DNA of 64,000 nucleotides from Acidovorax sp. sic0104. GTDB lineage: Bacteria; Pseudomonadota; Gammaproteobacteria; Burkholderiales; Burkholderiaceae_C. The DNA lies in the NCBI RefSeq assembly GCF_019219095.1, contig NZ_JAHUWH010000001.1, positions 682,001 to 746,000 on the forward strand. The letters run 5' to 3'. Below, one piece after another: positions 1 to 8,529 of this stretch; position 1 is the stretch's first letter; each line of letters begins with the position of its first letter. The notes beneath the pieces were generated by a model. That model did no database searches. It saw only the letters and a program-made list of their open reading frames with translations, and was not told the DNA's origin. The translations under genes were made by a program, and so were the position numbers.

Positions 1-346
1 CGGGCGAGAACGAGAAACCGCTCATTTCCACGAAAGCCTGCTCGGTGCTGATGTCGCCGCTGCCCCACTTGGCGGGCATGTAGTTGACCTTCCACTTGAT
101 TCCGTTGGTCTCGAAGCCCTTGGCGAAGTTGACTTCGATACCGTTGTCGCCCTCGTTGCCCAGACGGTACTTCTGGAGTTCGCCGCCCAGCGTCAGATTG
201 CCCTTGACGCCGTCGGAGTGGTTGAACACCGGGCCGCCCCGGGAGTAACCGTTGAACTCGAAGCCGGCAACATCCATTGCCAGGGCGCTACTCGTCGCGC
301 ATGCGGCGGCCAAAGCCACCGCCGTGAGGCGGTTTCTTTTCATCAT
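1..346 (-). CDS. Maltoporin-like carbohydrate porin, N-terminal part only
   Basis: The visible 115 residues begin with a signal peptide (MMKRNRLTAVALAAACA, ending near SALA) followed by sequence typical of the first strands of LamB/OprB-type outer-membrane sugar porins (FNGYSRGG, GGELQKYRLGNE, VNYMPAKWGSG). The rest lies beyond the window edge. The start at 346 is preceded by AGAGGG at a usual distance; a second ATG follows directly at 343. It lies 32 nt downstream of the sugar-binding protein gene on the same strand, so co-transcription is likely. Family knowledge: such porins pass maltose, maltodextrins or glucose across the outer membrane. Which sugar cannot be told from this fragment. Confidence 0.75.
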   Translation of the reverse strand, partial: MMKRNRLTAVALAAACATSSALAMDVAGFEFNGYSRGGPVFNHSDGVKGNLTLGGELQKYRLGNEGDNGIEVNFAKGFETNGIKWKVNYMPAKWGSGDISTEQAFVEMSGFSFSP

Positions 347-378
347 GATGGGATCCCTCTAGTGGTGGTTTACTTGGG

Positions 379-1629
379 TTACTTGGTCTTGGCGGCAGCC
401 GCGATCTTCTTCACCGCGTCGGCGACGCTCACCTTGTCGTCGTTCCAGAACTGGCTGACGACGTCCTTGATGGCGCCTTCGATAGCGGGTGCGATCGCCA
501 TGCCGTGCGCTACGCTGGGCAGCAGGCTGCCGCTCTTGGCGGTATCGACGAAATCCTTGGCGGATGCCTTGGCACAGTCGTCGAACTTGTCCATCTTCTG
601 TCCGGCGCGCACCGGGATGGACCCCTTGTTCAGATTGAACACTTCCTGGAACTCAGGGCTCATGATGGAGCTTGCCAGGTCGCTCTGCGCCTTCTGGGCG
701 GCGGCGTCCTTGAGCTTGAAAAGGATGAAGGAGTCCACATTGAAGGTGTAGGCCGTGGTCGTGCCCGGTGCTGCAGCGCACATGAAGTCCTTGCCAGGCA
801 CCTTGTTGGCTGCCAGGAACTCGCCCTTGGCCCAGTCGCCCATCAGTTGGAAGCCGGCCTTGCCCTGGATCAGCATGGCCGTGGCCAGGTTCCAGTCGCG
901 GCCGGGGGCGCCGGCGTCGGTGTACGATTTGATGCGGCGGAAGGTCTCGAGCGACTTCTTCATCGTATCGCTGTTGATGGCCTTGTCGTCGAGCTTGACG
1001 AGGGCGTCCTGGTAGAACTTGGCGCCACCGACACCCAGCACGACCGATTCGAACGTGGTGAAGTCCTGCCAGTTCTGGCCGCCATGGGCCACGGGCACCA
1101 GGCCTGCGGCCTTGAGCTTGTCTGCCGCGGCAAAGAACTCATCCCAGGTCTTGGGCATGGCGGCCACGCCAGCCTTCTTCAAGGCCTCGGAGCTGCCCCA
1201 CATCCAGTTGACGCGGTGCACATTGACGGGGGCGGCCACGTAGGCGCCCTTGTACTTCATGACGTCGGCCACGACCTTGGGCAGCAGTTCGTCCCACTTC
1301 TCGGCCTTGGCCAGTGCGTCCATGTTGGCCAGCACGCCTTCGGACGCCCACTCCTGGATGGCGGGACCCTTGGTCTGTGCGGCAGACGGCGGGTTGCCCG
1401 AGATCACGCGGCTCTTGAGCACGGTCATGGCGCTGTCGCCACCGCCACCGGCCACGGCAAAGTCGCGCCACGTGTGGCCCTTGGCCTGCATGATTTTCTT
1501 GAGTTCGGCGACCGACTTGGCCTCGCCACCCGAAGTCCAGTAGTGCAGAACCTCGACCTCCCCTGCGCTGGCGGACACCGCAGCCGCCAGGCCCACCGCC
1601 ACTGCGGCAATCTTCGTCATCTTCCACAT
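379..1629 (-). CDS. Carbohydrate ABC transporter substrate-binding protein
   Basis: A 416-residue periplasmic binding protein of the MalE/GtsA type (solute-binding family 1). A signal peptide spans residues 1-22 (MWKMTKIAAVAVGL...SASA). The mature part opens with EVEVLHYWTSGGEAKSVAEL, typical of glucose/mannose-binding proteins, and conserved W and Y residues (VNWMWG) that usually stack on sugar rings are visible. The start at 1629 was chosen over the longer frame (1671) because GGAG lies 9-10 nt upstream and the signal peptide then begins correctly. Downstream on the same strand is a carbohydrate porin rather than the usual MalF/MalG permeases; these must lie beyond the edge or elsewhere. 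The divergent neighbour is a response regulator. Confidence 0.88.
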   Translation of the reverse strand: MWKMTKIAAVAVGLAAAVSASAGEVEVLHYWTSGGEAKSVAELKKIMQAKGHTWRDFAVAGGGGDSAMTVLKSRVISGNPPSAAQTKGPAIQEWASEGVLANMDALAKAEKWDELLPKVVADVMKYKGAYVAAPVNVHRVNWMWGSSEALKKAGVAAMPKTWDEFFAAADKLKAAGLVPVAHGGQNWQDFTTFESVVLGVGGAKFYQDALVKLDDKAINSDTMKKSLETFRRIKSYTDAGAPGRDWNLATAMLIQGKAGFQLMGDWAKGEFLAANKVPGKDFMCAAAPGTTTAYTFNVDSFILFKLKDAAAQKAQSDLASSIMSPEFQEVFNLNKGSIPVRAGQKMDKFDDCAKASAKDFVDTAKSGSLLPSVAHGMAIAPAIEGAIKDVVSQFWNDDKVSVADAVKKIAAAAKTK

Positions 1630-1698
1630 ACCCTTGTCTCCTCGATGTTTGAATCCGTTTACGCGCCACATACGGTGACATTCAGCGCAGTCGGTACT

Positions 1699-1715
1699 TT
1701 AATTACAATAATTAA
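1699..1715. promoter_or_regulatory. AT-rich 17-bp palindrome between divergent genes
   Basis: TTAATTA-CAA-TAATTAA is a perfect 7-3-7 inverted repeat about 70 nt upstream of the sugar-binding protein start, in a locally AT-rich patch of an otherwise GC-rich region. A second, shorter palindrome (ATTACGTAAT, 1779-1788) lies nearer the response regulator. Such symmetry suggests a dimeric repressor site, for example for a HexR- or LacI-type regulator. Which protein binds, if any, is inference. Confidence 0.35.
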
Positions 1716-1865
1716 TGAGAATATCAGGACTTTCCCGGGTTGTTGGCGCGATGGCAGTCCTGTAGCCCCGTTATCGAATTACGTAATCGCTCCCGGGGAT
1801 CCAGCAGCCCGACGGCAAAGCCCCGTGACCGCGCGCTGCAGGTCGCTTTGCTATGCTCACGGACC

Positions 1866-2582
1866 ATGCCCACCCTCCTGATCGTTGAAGACGATGCGCT
1901 GTTGCTCGATGCCCTCACCGGGCAGCTCAAACAGCTTGAATACGACGTCTGCACTGCGTGCAGTGTGGACCAGGCCAAGGCACTTTTGCAGACACAGGCG
2001 GTGGACGGAATAATCCTCGATCTGGGCCTTCCGGGCGCCGACGGCATGGAGCTGCTGACCTGGGTTCGCAGCCAGATCGCTGGCCTGCCCGTGCTGATTC
2101 TCACCGCCCGCGACGGCATCGAGGACCGCGTGTCGGGCCTGAATGCAGGGGCGGACGACTACATCACCAAGCCCTTCAACATGCAAGAGCTGCAGGCCCG
2201 CCTGCAGGCCATGCTGCGCCGCGCGCGCCAGCCCGCGTTCACACAGCCCAGCAGTGCATCGGGAGGGCCCAGCACCACCATCGGCCCGCTGCTGCTGGAC
2301 CACGCCAGCCAGACGGCCACGCTCGATGGCACGGCGCTGGAGCTCACGCAGCGCGAATGGCAGTTGCTCGAACTGCTGGTCAACCGCTGCAGCGAAGTCG
2401 TCACGCGCGACGATGTGCTGGCCGCCTGGCACGCATGCCCGCCCGAACCCGGTCAATCGTCGCCCCCGCTCGCCTCGAATGCGCTGGAGGTGTACGTGCA
2501 CCGCCTGCGCAAGAAGCTGGACAGCACGCCGCTGACCATCCGCAACATCCGGGGCCTCGGGTACATGCTCGAGAAGCCATGA
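1866..2582 (+). CDS. OmpR-family response regulator (TctD/QseB-like)
   Basis: A 238-residue regulator with an N-terminal receiver domain (acidic pair D9/D10, phosphoacceptor D52 in ILDLGLPG, switch lysine in TKPF) and a C-terminal winged-helix DNA-binding domain (LTQREWQLLELLV ... YVHRLRKKLD ... IRGLGYMLE). The ATG at 1866 starts directly at the receiver domain; the longer open frame from 1740 has no homologous extension. It lies divergent from the sugar-binding protein gene and 117 nt ahead of the cognate histidine kinase, so the pair probably acts on one of the adjacent transport genes. The sequence is close to the TctD/QseB group, but the stimulus is not readable. Confidence 0.88.
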   Translation: MPTLLIVEDDALLLDALTGQLKQLEYDVCTACSVDQAKALLQTQAVDGIILDLGLPGADGMELLTWVRSQIAGLPVLILTARDGIEDRVSGLNAGADDYITKPFNMQELQARLQAMLRRARQPAFTQPSSASGGPSTTIGPLLLDHASQTATLDGTALELTQREWQLLELLVNRCSEVVTRDDVLAAWHACPPEPGQSSPPLASNALEVYVHRLRKKLDSTPLTIRNIRGLGYMLEKP

Positions 2583-2599
2583 AGCGCATCGCCCCGCAC

Positions 2600-2645
2600 C
2601 CGCGGCGCTTTGCGCCCTCCCCCCCAAGGGGCGCCGCGCTTGCTG
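2600..2645. repeat. C-rich dispersed intergenic repeat, short copy
   Basis: A stretch CGCTTTGCGCCCTCCCCCC followed by GGGGCGCC resembles the copies at 16906-17003, 28427-28525 and 45408-45484. It fills most of the gap between the response regulator and kinase genes and can fold into a C-run/G-run hairpin. Confidence 0.5.
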
Positions 2646-2699
2646 CGGTACGTCCATTGCCAGGCGTACCTGGCTCCCGGCATTCCACGCTCAGCTGAC

Positions 2700-4091
2700 A
2701 TGCGCCCGATCCACGGCGTCTCCCTGCAGCGCAAGCTGCTCCTGTGGCTGTTGCTGCCTCAACTCGTGCTGTGGCTGTCGGGCGGTTTCCTGGCATGGCG
2801 CGTGGCGCTGCAGAACGGCGAAAAGGGCATCGACCAGACACTGACCCAGTCGTTGCGGGCGCTCGCGCGGCAGATCAAGCCCATCGGCGACGGGCTGCTG
2901 GTGGACTTCCCGAAGGCTGCGCAGGACATCCTGGAGCAGGACCCGGCCGACCGCATCACCTACATGGTGTCGTCCCCGCCAGGCCGCTTCCTGCTGGGCA
3001 ACGCGCTGCTGCCCTCGCCTCCGCCCGTGGACGTGCGCGTGGGCGAGCCCTACCTCTACCAGGCCCACGTGGACGACAAGCCGGTGCGCGTGGCCCTGCT
3101 CGACCTGGACTACGGCACTCCGCAGACGCGCCAGACGCTGCGCGTGCAGGTGGCGCAGAGCCTGACGGTGCGCGAGCGCATCGCCCAGGAACTCCTCGAG
3201 CAAATGCTGCTGCCCATGGGTCTGATGGGCCTGGCGCTGAGCGCGGTGGTCTACGCCGGCGTGCTGCGCGGCCTGCAGCCGCTCAAGCGCCTGGAGGCGC
3301 AGATCGAGAAAGCCGGCGCGCGCAAGCACAACACGGCGGACCCGCTACCGCCCATCGAGCTCACATCCGCTCCGCAGGAAGTGCATTCGCTGGCCACCAC
3401 CATCAATGGCCTGCTGGAGACGGTGGCGCGCGGCCAGCGCAAGGAAAAGCGCTTCCTGAACGATGCGGCCCACCAGCTGCGCACGCCGCTTGCCGGGCTC
3501 ATCGGCCAGACCGAACTGGCCCTGCACGAGAGCCATGAGGCCGCCGTGCAGGAGCGTCTGCAGAAGGTGCTGGCGGCCGCCCAGCGCAGCGCGCACCTGG
3601 TGCACCAGTTGCTGCAGTTGGCGCGCTCCGAATCGATGGTGGCCATGCAGCCCGTGGACATCGCCGCGCTCGCCCGCGAGGTGGCGCGCGAGTGGGCAGC
3701 GCGCGCGCTGGCGCAGGGCATGGACCTGGGCTACGAGGGCGACGACTGCCTGACCGTGCAAGGTCACCCGCTGCTGCTGCGCGAGGCGCTGAACAATCTC
3801 ATCGACAACGCTTTGCACTACGCCGGCACAGGTGCCACAGTCACGGTGCGGGTCAATACCACAGAGGGGCGATGGGCCAGCCTGGTGGTCGAAGACGACG
3901 GCCCCGGGGTGCCACCCGCGAGCCTGCCGGACCTTTTCGCACGCTTTTGGCGCGGCTCCGACAAGCCGGGCGGCTGCGGCCTGGGCCTGTCCATCGTGGA
4001 GGAGATCGCGCTGCGCCATGGCGGCCAGGCTGTGGCGGAGAACGTGGAGCCGCACGGGTTGCGCGTAGGGCTGCGGTTGCCCGCCGGCTGA
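2700..4091 (+). CDS. Sensor histidine kinase (TctE-like, 2CSK_N type)
   Basis: A 463-residue inner-membrane kinase. A first membrane helix lies at about residues 12-32 (LLLWLLLPQLVLWLSGG), followed by a periplasmic domain matching the short two-component sensor N-domain of TctE kinases. A second helix comes near residue 180, then the HisKA domain with phosphoacceptor H258 in AAHQLRTPLAGLI, and an HATPase_c domain with N box (NNLIDNALHYAG), G1 (EDDGPGVP) and G2 (GCGLGLSI). The ATG at 2700 was preferred to an upstream TTG because the membrane helix starts 11 residues later. It pairs with the response regulator just upstream. Its 3' end faces transaldolase across a palindromic terminator. Confidence 0.88.
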   Translation: MRPIHGVSLQRKLLLWLLLPQLVLWLSGGFLAWRVALQNGEKGIDQTLTQSLRALARQIKPIGDGLLVDFPKAAQDILEQDPADRITYMVSSPPGRFLLGNALLPSPPPVDVRVGEPYLYQAHVDDKPVRVALLDLDYGTPQTRQTLRVQVAQSLTVRERIAQELLEQMLLPMGLMGLALSAVVYAGVLRGLQPLKRLEAQIEKAGARKHNTADPLPPIELTSAPQEVHSLATTINGLLETVARGQRKEKRFLNDAAHQLRTPLAGLIGQTELALHESHEAAVQERLQKVLAAAQRSAHLVHQLLQLARSESMVAMQPVDIAALAREVAREWAARALAQGMDLGYEGDDCLTVQGHPLLLREALNNLIDNALHYAGTGATVTVRVNTTEGRWASLVVEDDGPGVPPASLPDLFARFWRGSDKPGGCGLGLSIVEEIALRHGGQAVAENVEPHGLRVGLRLPAG

Positions 4092-4136
4092 TCCTCGGCG
4101 CGCCGCAGCATGCGCAGGCGCCCCCAAAATACGATG

Positions 4137-4194
4137 AAAATAGCCGCCAGCGCTTGATAATCAAGCGCTGGCAGCTACATTTTTCATAGCAAAA
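4137..4194. repeat. ATAGC/GCTAT dispersed palindromic repeat, copy 1
   Basis: The element runs AAAATAGCCGCCAGCGCTTG ... GGCAGCTACATTTTTCATAGCAAAAC, with an inner perfect palindrome at 4146-4172. Related copies lie at 10698-10757, 24918-24974 and 37189-37238. The type is common between genes in Comamonadaceae genomes. Confidence 0.75.
4146..4172. terminator. Bidirectional hairpin between convergent genes
   Basis: GCCAGCGCTTGA-TAA-TCAAGCGCTGGC is a perfect 12-bp stem with a 3-nt loop. It sits between the 3' ends of the histidine kinase (plus) and transaldolase (minus). T-rich flanks (ACATTTTTCAT on the plus side, GGCTATTTTCATC on the minus side) let it act as a terminator in both directions. 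Confidence 0.6.
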
Positions 4195-4195
4195 C

Positions 4196-5143
4196 TCAGG
4201 CAGCCTGAATGAGTTTGTCCAGCTTGACCGCATCGGCCGCAAACGCGCGGATGCCTTCGGCCAGCTTTTCGGTGGCCATCGCGTCTTCGTTCAGCGCGAA
4301 GCGGAAGCCCGCTTCGTCGTAGCCCGCCGCCGGCAGGTCCAGTGCTTGCGCAGCCTTGGCGTCGAGCGCAGGCTGCAGCGGGGCATCGCTGGCGGCCAGT
4401 TGCGCCAGCAGTTCGGGGGCGATGGTCAACAGATCGCAGCCTGCCAGCGCGGTGATCTGGCCGACGTTGCGAAAGCTTGCGCCCATGACCTCGGTGGCAA
4501 TGCCGAAGCGCTTGTAGTGGTTGTAGATCTGCGTGACCGACTGCACGCCCGGGTCGTTGGCGCCGGCGCGCGCGGCCTCGTCCCAGCTGGCACCGGCCTG
4601 CTTCTTGTACCAGTCGTAGATGCGGCCGACGAAAGGCGAGATCAGCTGCACCTTGGCCTGGCCGCAGGCCACGGCCTGGGCGAAGGAGAACAGCAGCGTG
4701 AGGTTGGTGTGGATGCCTTTGCGCTCCAGTTGCTCGGCGGCCTTGATGCCCTCCCAGGTGGCGGCGATCTTGATGAGCACGCGGTCGATGTGGATGCCTT
4801 CGGCCTGGTACAGCTCGATGATGCGCTCGGCGCGCGTGACGGTGGCGTTGGTGTCGAAGCTCAGGCGGGCGTCCACTTCGGTGGAGACCCGGCCGGGGAT
4901 GGTGGCCAGGATCTCGCGGCCGAAGCGCACGAGCAGGCGGTCGATGATCTCGTCCATCGCGCGTCCCCGGAACCGGGCCACGGTGTCCTGCAGCAGCGGC
5001 GCGTACTCGGGCTTTTGCACGGCCTTCAGGATCAGCGACGGGTTGGTGGTGGCATCCTGGGGCTGGAACTGCGCCAGTTGCTTGAAGTCGCCGGTGTCGG
5101 CAACCACGGTAGTGAACTGTTTGAGGGCGTCGAGTTGGTTCAT
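4196..5143 (-). CDS. tal: Transaldolase
   Basis: A 315-residue class I transaldolase (TalB type) that moves a dihydroxyacetone unit between sedoheptulose-7-phosphate and glyceraldehyde-3-phosphate, giving erythrose-4-phosphate and fructose-6-phosphate. Schiff-base lysine K125 lies in [11 protein letters not shown]. Other family landmarks are DATTNPSL near residue 30, [13 protein letters not shown] near 87-98, and [11 protein letters not shown]. The ATG at 5143 matches the family start ([20 protein letters not shown]); a longer open frame upstream has no support. It begins 28 nt after the transporter ATPase stop on the same strand, so it is probably the last gene of that operon, linking uptake to the pentose-phosphate pathway. 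Confidence 0.96.
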   Translation of the reverse strand: MNQLDALKQFTTVVADTGDFKQLAQFQPQDATTNPSLILKAVQKPEYAPLLQDTVARFRGRAMDEIIDRLLVRFGREILATIPGRVSTEVDARLSFDTNATVTRAERIIELYQAEGIHIDRVLIKIAATWEGIKAAEQLERKGIHTNLTLLFSFAQAVACGQAKVQLISPFVGRIYDWYKKQAGASWDEAARAGANDPGVQSVTQIYNHYKRFGIATEVMGASFRNVGQITALAGCDLLTIAPELLAQLAASDAPLQPALDAKAAQALDLPAAGYDEAGFRFALNEDAMATEKLAEGIRAFAADAVKLDKLIQAA

Positions 5144-5171
5144 GGCGTCATTATTCCGCATCACAAAGACG

Positions 5172-6233
5172 TCAGTCGGTACTACCAACCACCGATACCC
5201 CGTGCACACCCAGGCCGAGCAGCACATCCTCGCCGGGCGTGAGCACGTCGCTCAGGTCGGACGACACGACGAAGATCGGGCCCAGCTCGGTGGCAAAGGT
5301 GTATTCGTGCACGGCGCCCAGGTAGGCCGCCTTCTCCAGCCGTGCAGGCAGGAGACCCGCGCCGTGGCGCTCGATGCGCCATGCCTCGGGCCGCACTGCC
5401 ACCTTCACGGCGCCTTGCTGCCCCGAGGCCCGCGCGCGGATCGTGAGCGGTCCCAACGAGACCGTACCGTCGGCCTGCGCCGTGGCCGGAAACAGCATGG
5501 CCTCGCCCATGAAGCCGGCGACGAATTCGCTGCCGGGTGTTTCGTACAGCGCACGCGGCGAGCCGCGCTGCGCAATGAGGCCCTGGTTCATCACGATGAT
5601 CTGGTCGCTCACCGCCATGGCCTCGCTCTGGTCGTGCGTGACGTAGGCCACGGTGAGCGACAGGCGCTGCTGCAGCGCCCGTATTTCCTCGCGCATCTCG
5701 CGGCGCAGGCGGGCATCCAGGTTGGACAGCGGTTCATCGAACAGCAGCACTTCAGGCTCCAGCACCAGCGCGCGGGCCAAGGCCACCCGCTGCTGCTGTC
5801 CGCCCGACAGCTCGCTGGGCAGACGGTCGTCATAGCCCACCAGGCCCACGCCGCGCAGCGCCTCCACCGCCTTGGCACGCGCGACCTCCTCGCGCTGGCC
5901 GGACATGCGCAGGCCGTACATCACGTTCTCGGCCACGTTCATGTGCGGGAACAGCGCGTAGCTCTGGAACATCATGCTCACGTTGCGCTGCGCCGGGCCG
6001 AGCGTGGTCACCTCCTTGCCTCCGATGAAGATCTCGCCCGAGGTGGGCGACTCCAGCCCCGCAATCATGCGCAAGGTGGTGGTCTTGCCGCAGCCCGACG
6101 GGCCCAGGATGGTGGCCAGCGTGCCGCGCGGCACCTCGAAGCTGATGCCCTTGACGGCCAGGCCCGACGATGCGTCGTGGCCGTAGCGCTTGGTGATGTT
6201 GCGGAACACGATGCCCGCGGTGTTGTCGTTCAT
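5172..6233 (-). CDS. ABC transporter ATPase, FbpC/AfuC/PotA type
   Basis: A 353-residue nucleotide-binding subunit. Walker A GPSGCGKT lies at residues 44-51, the Q-loop in [11 protein letters not shown], the signature in [15 protein letters not shown], Walker B plus D-loop in [16 protein letters not shown], and the switch histidine in [16 protein letters not shown]-like regulatory domain of about 110 residues forms the C-terminus. The start at 6233 has GAGAG five nt upstream. An alternative ATG at 6272, 1 nt beyond the permease stop, would add 13 residues but lacks a ribosome site. It serves the fused permease and binding protein upstream. The family includes ferric-iron, polyamine, phosphonate and sugar-phosphate importers. 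Confidence 0.88.
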   Translation of the reverse strand: MNDNTAGIVFRNITKRYGHDASSGLAVKGISFEVPRGTLATILGPSGCGKTTTLRMIAGLESPTSGEIFIGGKEVTTLGPAQRNVSMMFQSYALFPHMNVAENVMYGLRMSGQREEVARAKAVEALRGVGLVGYDDRLPSELSGGQQQRVALARALVLEPEVLLFDEPLSNLDARLRREMREEIRALQQRLSLTVAYVTHDQSEAMAVSDQIIVMNQGLIAQRGSPRALYETPGSEFVAGFMGEAMLFPATAQADGTVSLGPLTIRARASGQQGAVKVAVRPEAWRIERHGAGLLPARLEKAAYLGAVHEYTFATELGPIFVVSSDLSDVLTPGEDVLLGLGVHGVSVVGSTD

Positions 6234-6273
6234 GGCGTCTCTCGAAGGTGTGGGTCGGGTCAAAGCGTTCATC

Positions 6274-8520
6274 TCAATGCGCGGCGGCGGGGGCCGCCGT
6301 GCCTCGGCGGCCCAGCTTGCGCTCCCCCACCAGCAGTTGGATCAGGCCGATGGAGGCCGACATCAGCACGATGAGCACCGTGCAGTACGCCAGCGCCACG
6401 CCGTAGTCGCCGTTGCCCACGCGGCCGATGATGTAGGTGGTGGCCAGCTCGTTCTCGGCCGTGACGAGGAAGATCACCGCACTCACGGTGGTGATGGCCC
6501 GCACGAAGCTGTACACCAATGCCGCCACCAGCGCCGGCTTGAGCAGCGGCAGCACCACGTGGCGCAGCGTCTGCACGCTGCCGGCACGCAGCATCACCGA
6601 GGCCTCGTCGAGCGAACGGTCGAGCTGCTTGAACGCCGCCGTGCCGGCGCGCACGCCCACCGGCAGGTTGCGGAACATGAAGCACAGCACGATGATGAGC
6701 GCGGTGCCCGTGAGCTCGAACGGCGGCACGTTGAAGGCCAGGATGTAGCTCACGCCCAGCACCGTGCCGGGGATGGCAAAGGCCAGCAGGGCGGCGAACT
6801 CGAAGGCGCCCTGCCCCCGGAATTCGGTGCGCGCCAGCAGCCATGCGATGCCAATGCCCAGCGTGGCCGTGAGCGGCGCCGAGATCGCCGCCAGCTTGAG
6901 CGTGGTGAACAGCGAGCTCCAGGCCGTGCCGGCCCAGACGATGCCGAAGTCTCCCCACTCCATGTTGAACGCGGTGCGAAAGTGCGCCAGCGTGATGGTG
7001 TAGTCGCGGCCCCAGGTCTGAACGAACCCGCCGGCCAGCGCAAACAGGTACACGATGAGCGTGAACGCCATCCAGGGCAGCGCGATGGAATGCACCACGC
7101 GGCGCACGCCGGCGGGCAGCGGCATCGCAATGCCGGCATCGCCCTTGCCCGACACCGTGGTGAAGTTCTGCCTGCCCAGCAGTCCGCGCTGGATGGCGAA
7201 CACGGTGAGCGCAAAGAAGGTGAGGATCCAGGCCAGCGACGCGGCGCGCCCCTGGTCATACTGCGCCCCCACGATGGCAAAGAAGATCTCGGTGGACAGC
7301 ACGGAGAACTGCCCGCCCACCACGATGGGGTTGCCGAAGTCGGCCATGCTTTCGATGAAGCCCACCAGGAACGCGTTGGCCAGCCCTGGCTTGAGCAGGG
7401 GCAGCGTGACGGTCATGAAGGTCTTGTGGGGGCTGGCGCGCAGGGTCTGCGCGGCCTCTTCCAGGCTGGGGGCCACGCCCTGCACCACGCCGCGCATGAT
7501 CATGAAGGCAATCGGCGTGAACGCAAACGTCTGCGCCACCCACACGCCGAACCAGCCGTAGAACCAACGGCTGGGCGTGATGCCGAAGGCATATTCCAGG
7601 AACTGGTTGAACACGCCCGCGCGGCCGAACAGCAGGATGAGACCCAGGCCCACGACGAACGGCGGCGTGATGATGGGCAGCAGCGCCACGATGTTCAGCG
7701 GGCGTGCATAGCGGCGCGAGGCGCGCTCGGCCATCAGTGCCATGAAGGTGCCCAGCAGCGTCGTGCTGGCCGCCGTCATCAAGCCCAGGAAAAGCGTGTT
7801 CCACGCCACGCCGCAACGCTGCCCTCCGCTCACGCACGACAGCCCGAAGTTGCGCTCGTGCGCGATGCGCTCCCACAGCACGCCCAGCGAGAACGGGCCG
7901 TCTTCCAGGAAGAAAGCCGCCGAAAGCGCCTTGAGCACCGGGAACACGATGAACAGCGCCAGCAGGCTGCCGCAGGCCAGCACGGCCGCCGCGATGAACA
8001 GGTCGCCCTTGAAGAACCCGCGCCGCGCGACGCCGAACGCTGTCAGCACCAGCAGAGATGACAGCACCACGAATCCGCCCCAGCCCATGCCGGGCTGGCG
8101 CGCCCCCAATTCACCGAAGCTCGCATTCATCCATTCGAACGCCCAGCCACGCCCGCCGATGGCAAAGCCGCTGAGCAACAGCGCCAGCAGCCCGAGCGCG
8201 CCGCCCGCTGCCAGCACTGCGCCTTGCTTGCGCCCCGCAGGCATGGCCGCGCCGACGGCCGCAATGGCCAGCCCGGCAAGGCCCAGCCACAGCCAGGGGC
8301 GCCCGAGAAGCGCGGCCTGCATGAGCCCGTTGGCCGCCTGCTCGCTGCTGAAGACCTGGCCGATGGCCAGGAGGCCGTTGGCATCCTGCTGCGCATACCA
8401 GGGGAAAGCAAGGTAGCCCAGCACGCCGATGGCCAGCCACACCCACAGGGGGCGGTTGACCGAGGCGTGCGTTGCAGAGGATCGAGAAAATGCGCTGTTC
8501 GCCGCCGCGGTCACCGACAC
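6274..8520 (-). CDS. Fused double-domain ABC permease (FbpB/AfuB type)
   Basis: About 748 residues with roughly twelve or more membrane helices, holding two BPD_transp_1 permease domains in one chain. The first EAA loop is near SLEEAAQTLRASPHKTF, the second near SLDEASVMLRAGSVQTL. An extra N-terminal segment of several helices precedes them. The translation start is one of a cluster of GTG codons; GTG at 8520 lies 5 nt after AGGAG. The binding-protein gene ends 9-10 nt upstream and the ATPase follows, so one operon is clear. The single-chain double permease is the layout of ferric FbpB and of the sugar-phosphate permease AfuB. Substrate is discussed under the binding protein. Confidence 0.88.
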   Translation of the reverse strand: MSVTAAANSAFSRSSATHASVNRPLWVWLAIGVLGYLAFPWYAQQDANGLLAIGQVFSSEQAANGLMQAALLGRPWLWLGLAGLAIAAVGAAMPAGRKQGAVLAAGGALGLLALLLSGFAIGGRGWAFEWMNASFGELGARQPGMGWGGFVVLSSLLVLTAFGVARRGFFKGDLFIAAAVLACGSLLALFIVFPVLKALSAAFFLEDGPFSLGVLWERIAHERNFGLSCVSGGQRCGVAWNTLFLGLMTAASTTLLGTFMALMAERASRRYARPLNIVALLPIITPPFVVGLGLILLFGRAGVFNQFLEYAFGITPSRWFYGWFGVWVAQTFAFTPIAFMIMRGVVQGVAPSLEEAAQTLRASPHKTFMTVTLPLLKPGLANAFLVGFIESMADFGNPIVVGGQFSVLSTEIFFAIVGAQYDQGRAASLAWILTFFALTVFAIQRGLLGRQNFTTVSGKGDAGIAMPLPAGVRRVVHSIALPWMAFTLIVYLFALAGGFVQTWGRDYTITLAHFRTAFNMEWGDFGIVWAGTAWSSLFTTLKLAAISAPLTATLGIGIAWLLARTEFRGQGAFEFAALLAFAIPGTVLGVSYILAFNVPPFELTGTALIIVLCFMFRNLPVGVRAGTAAFKQLDRSLDEASVMLRAGSVQTLRHVVLPLLKPALVAALVYSFVRAITTVSAVIFLVTAENELATTYIIGRVGNGDYGVALAYCTVLIVLMSASIGLIQLLVGERKLGRRGTAAPAAAH

Positions 8521-8529
8521 CACAACTCC

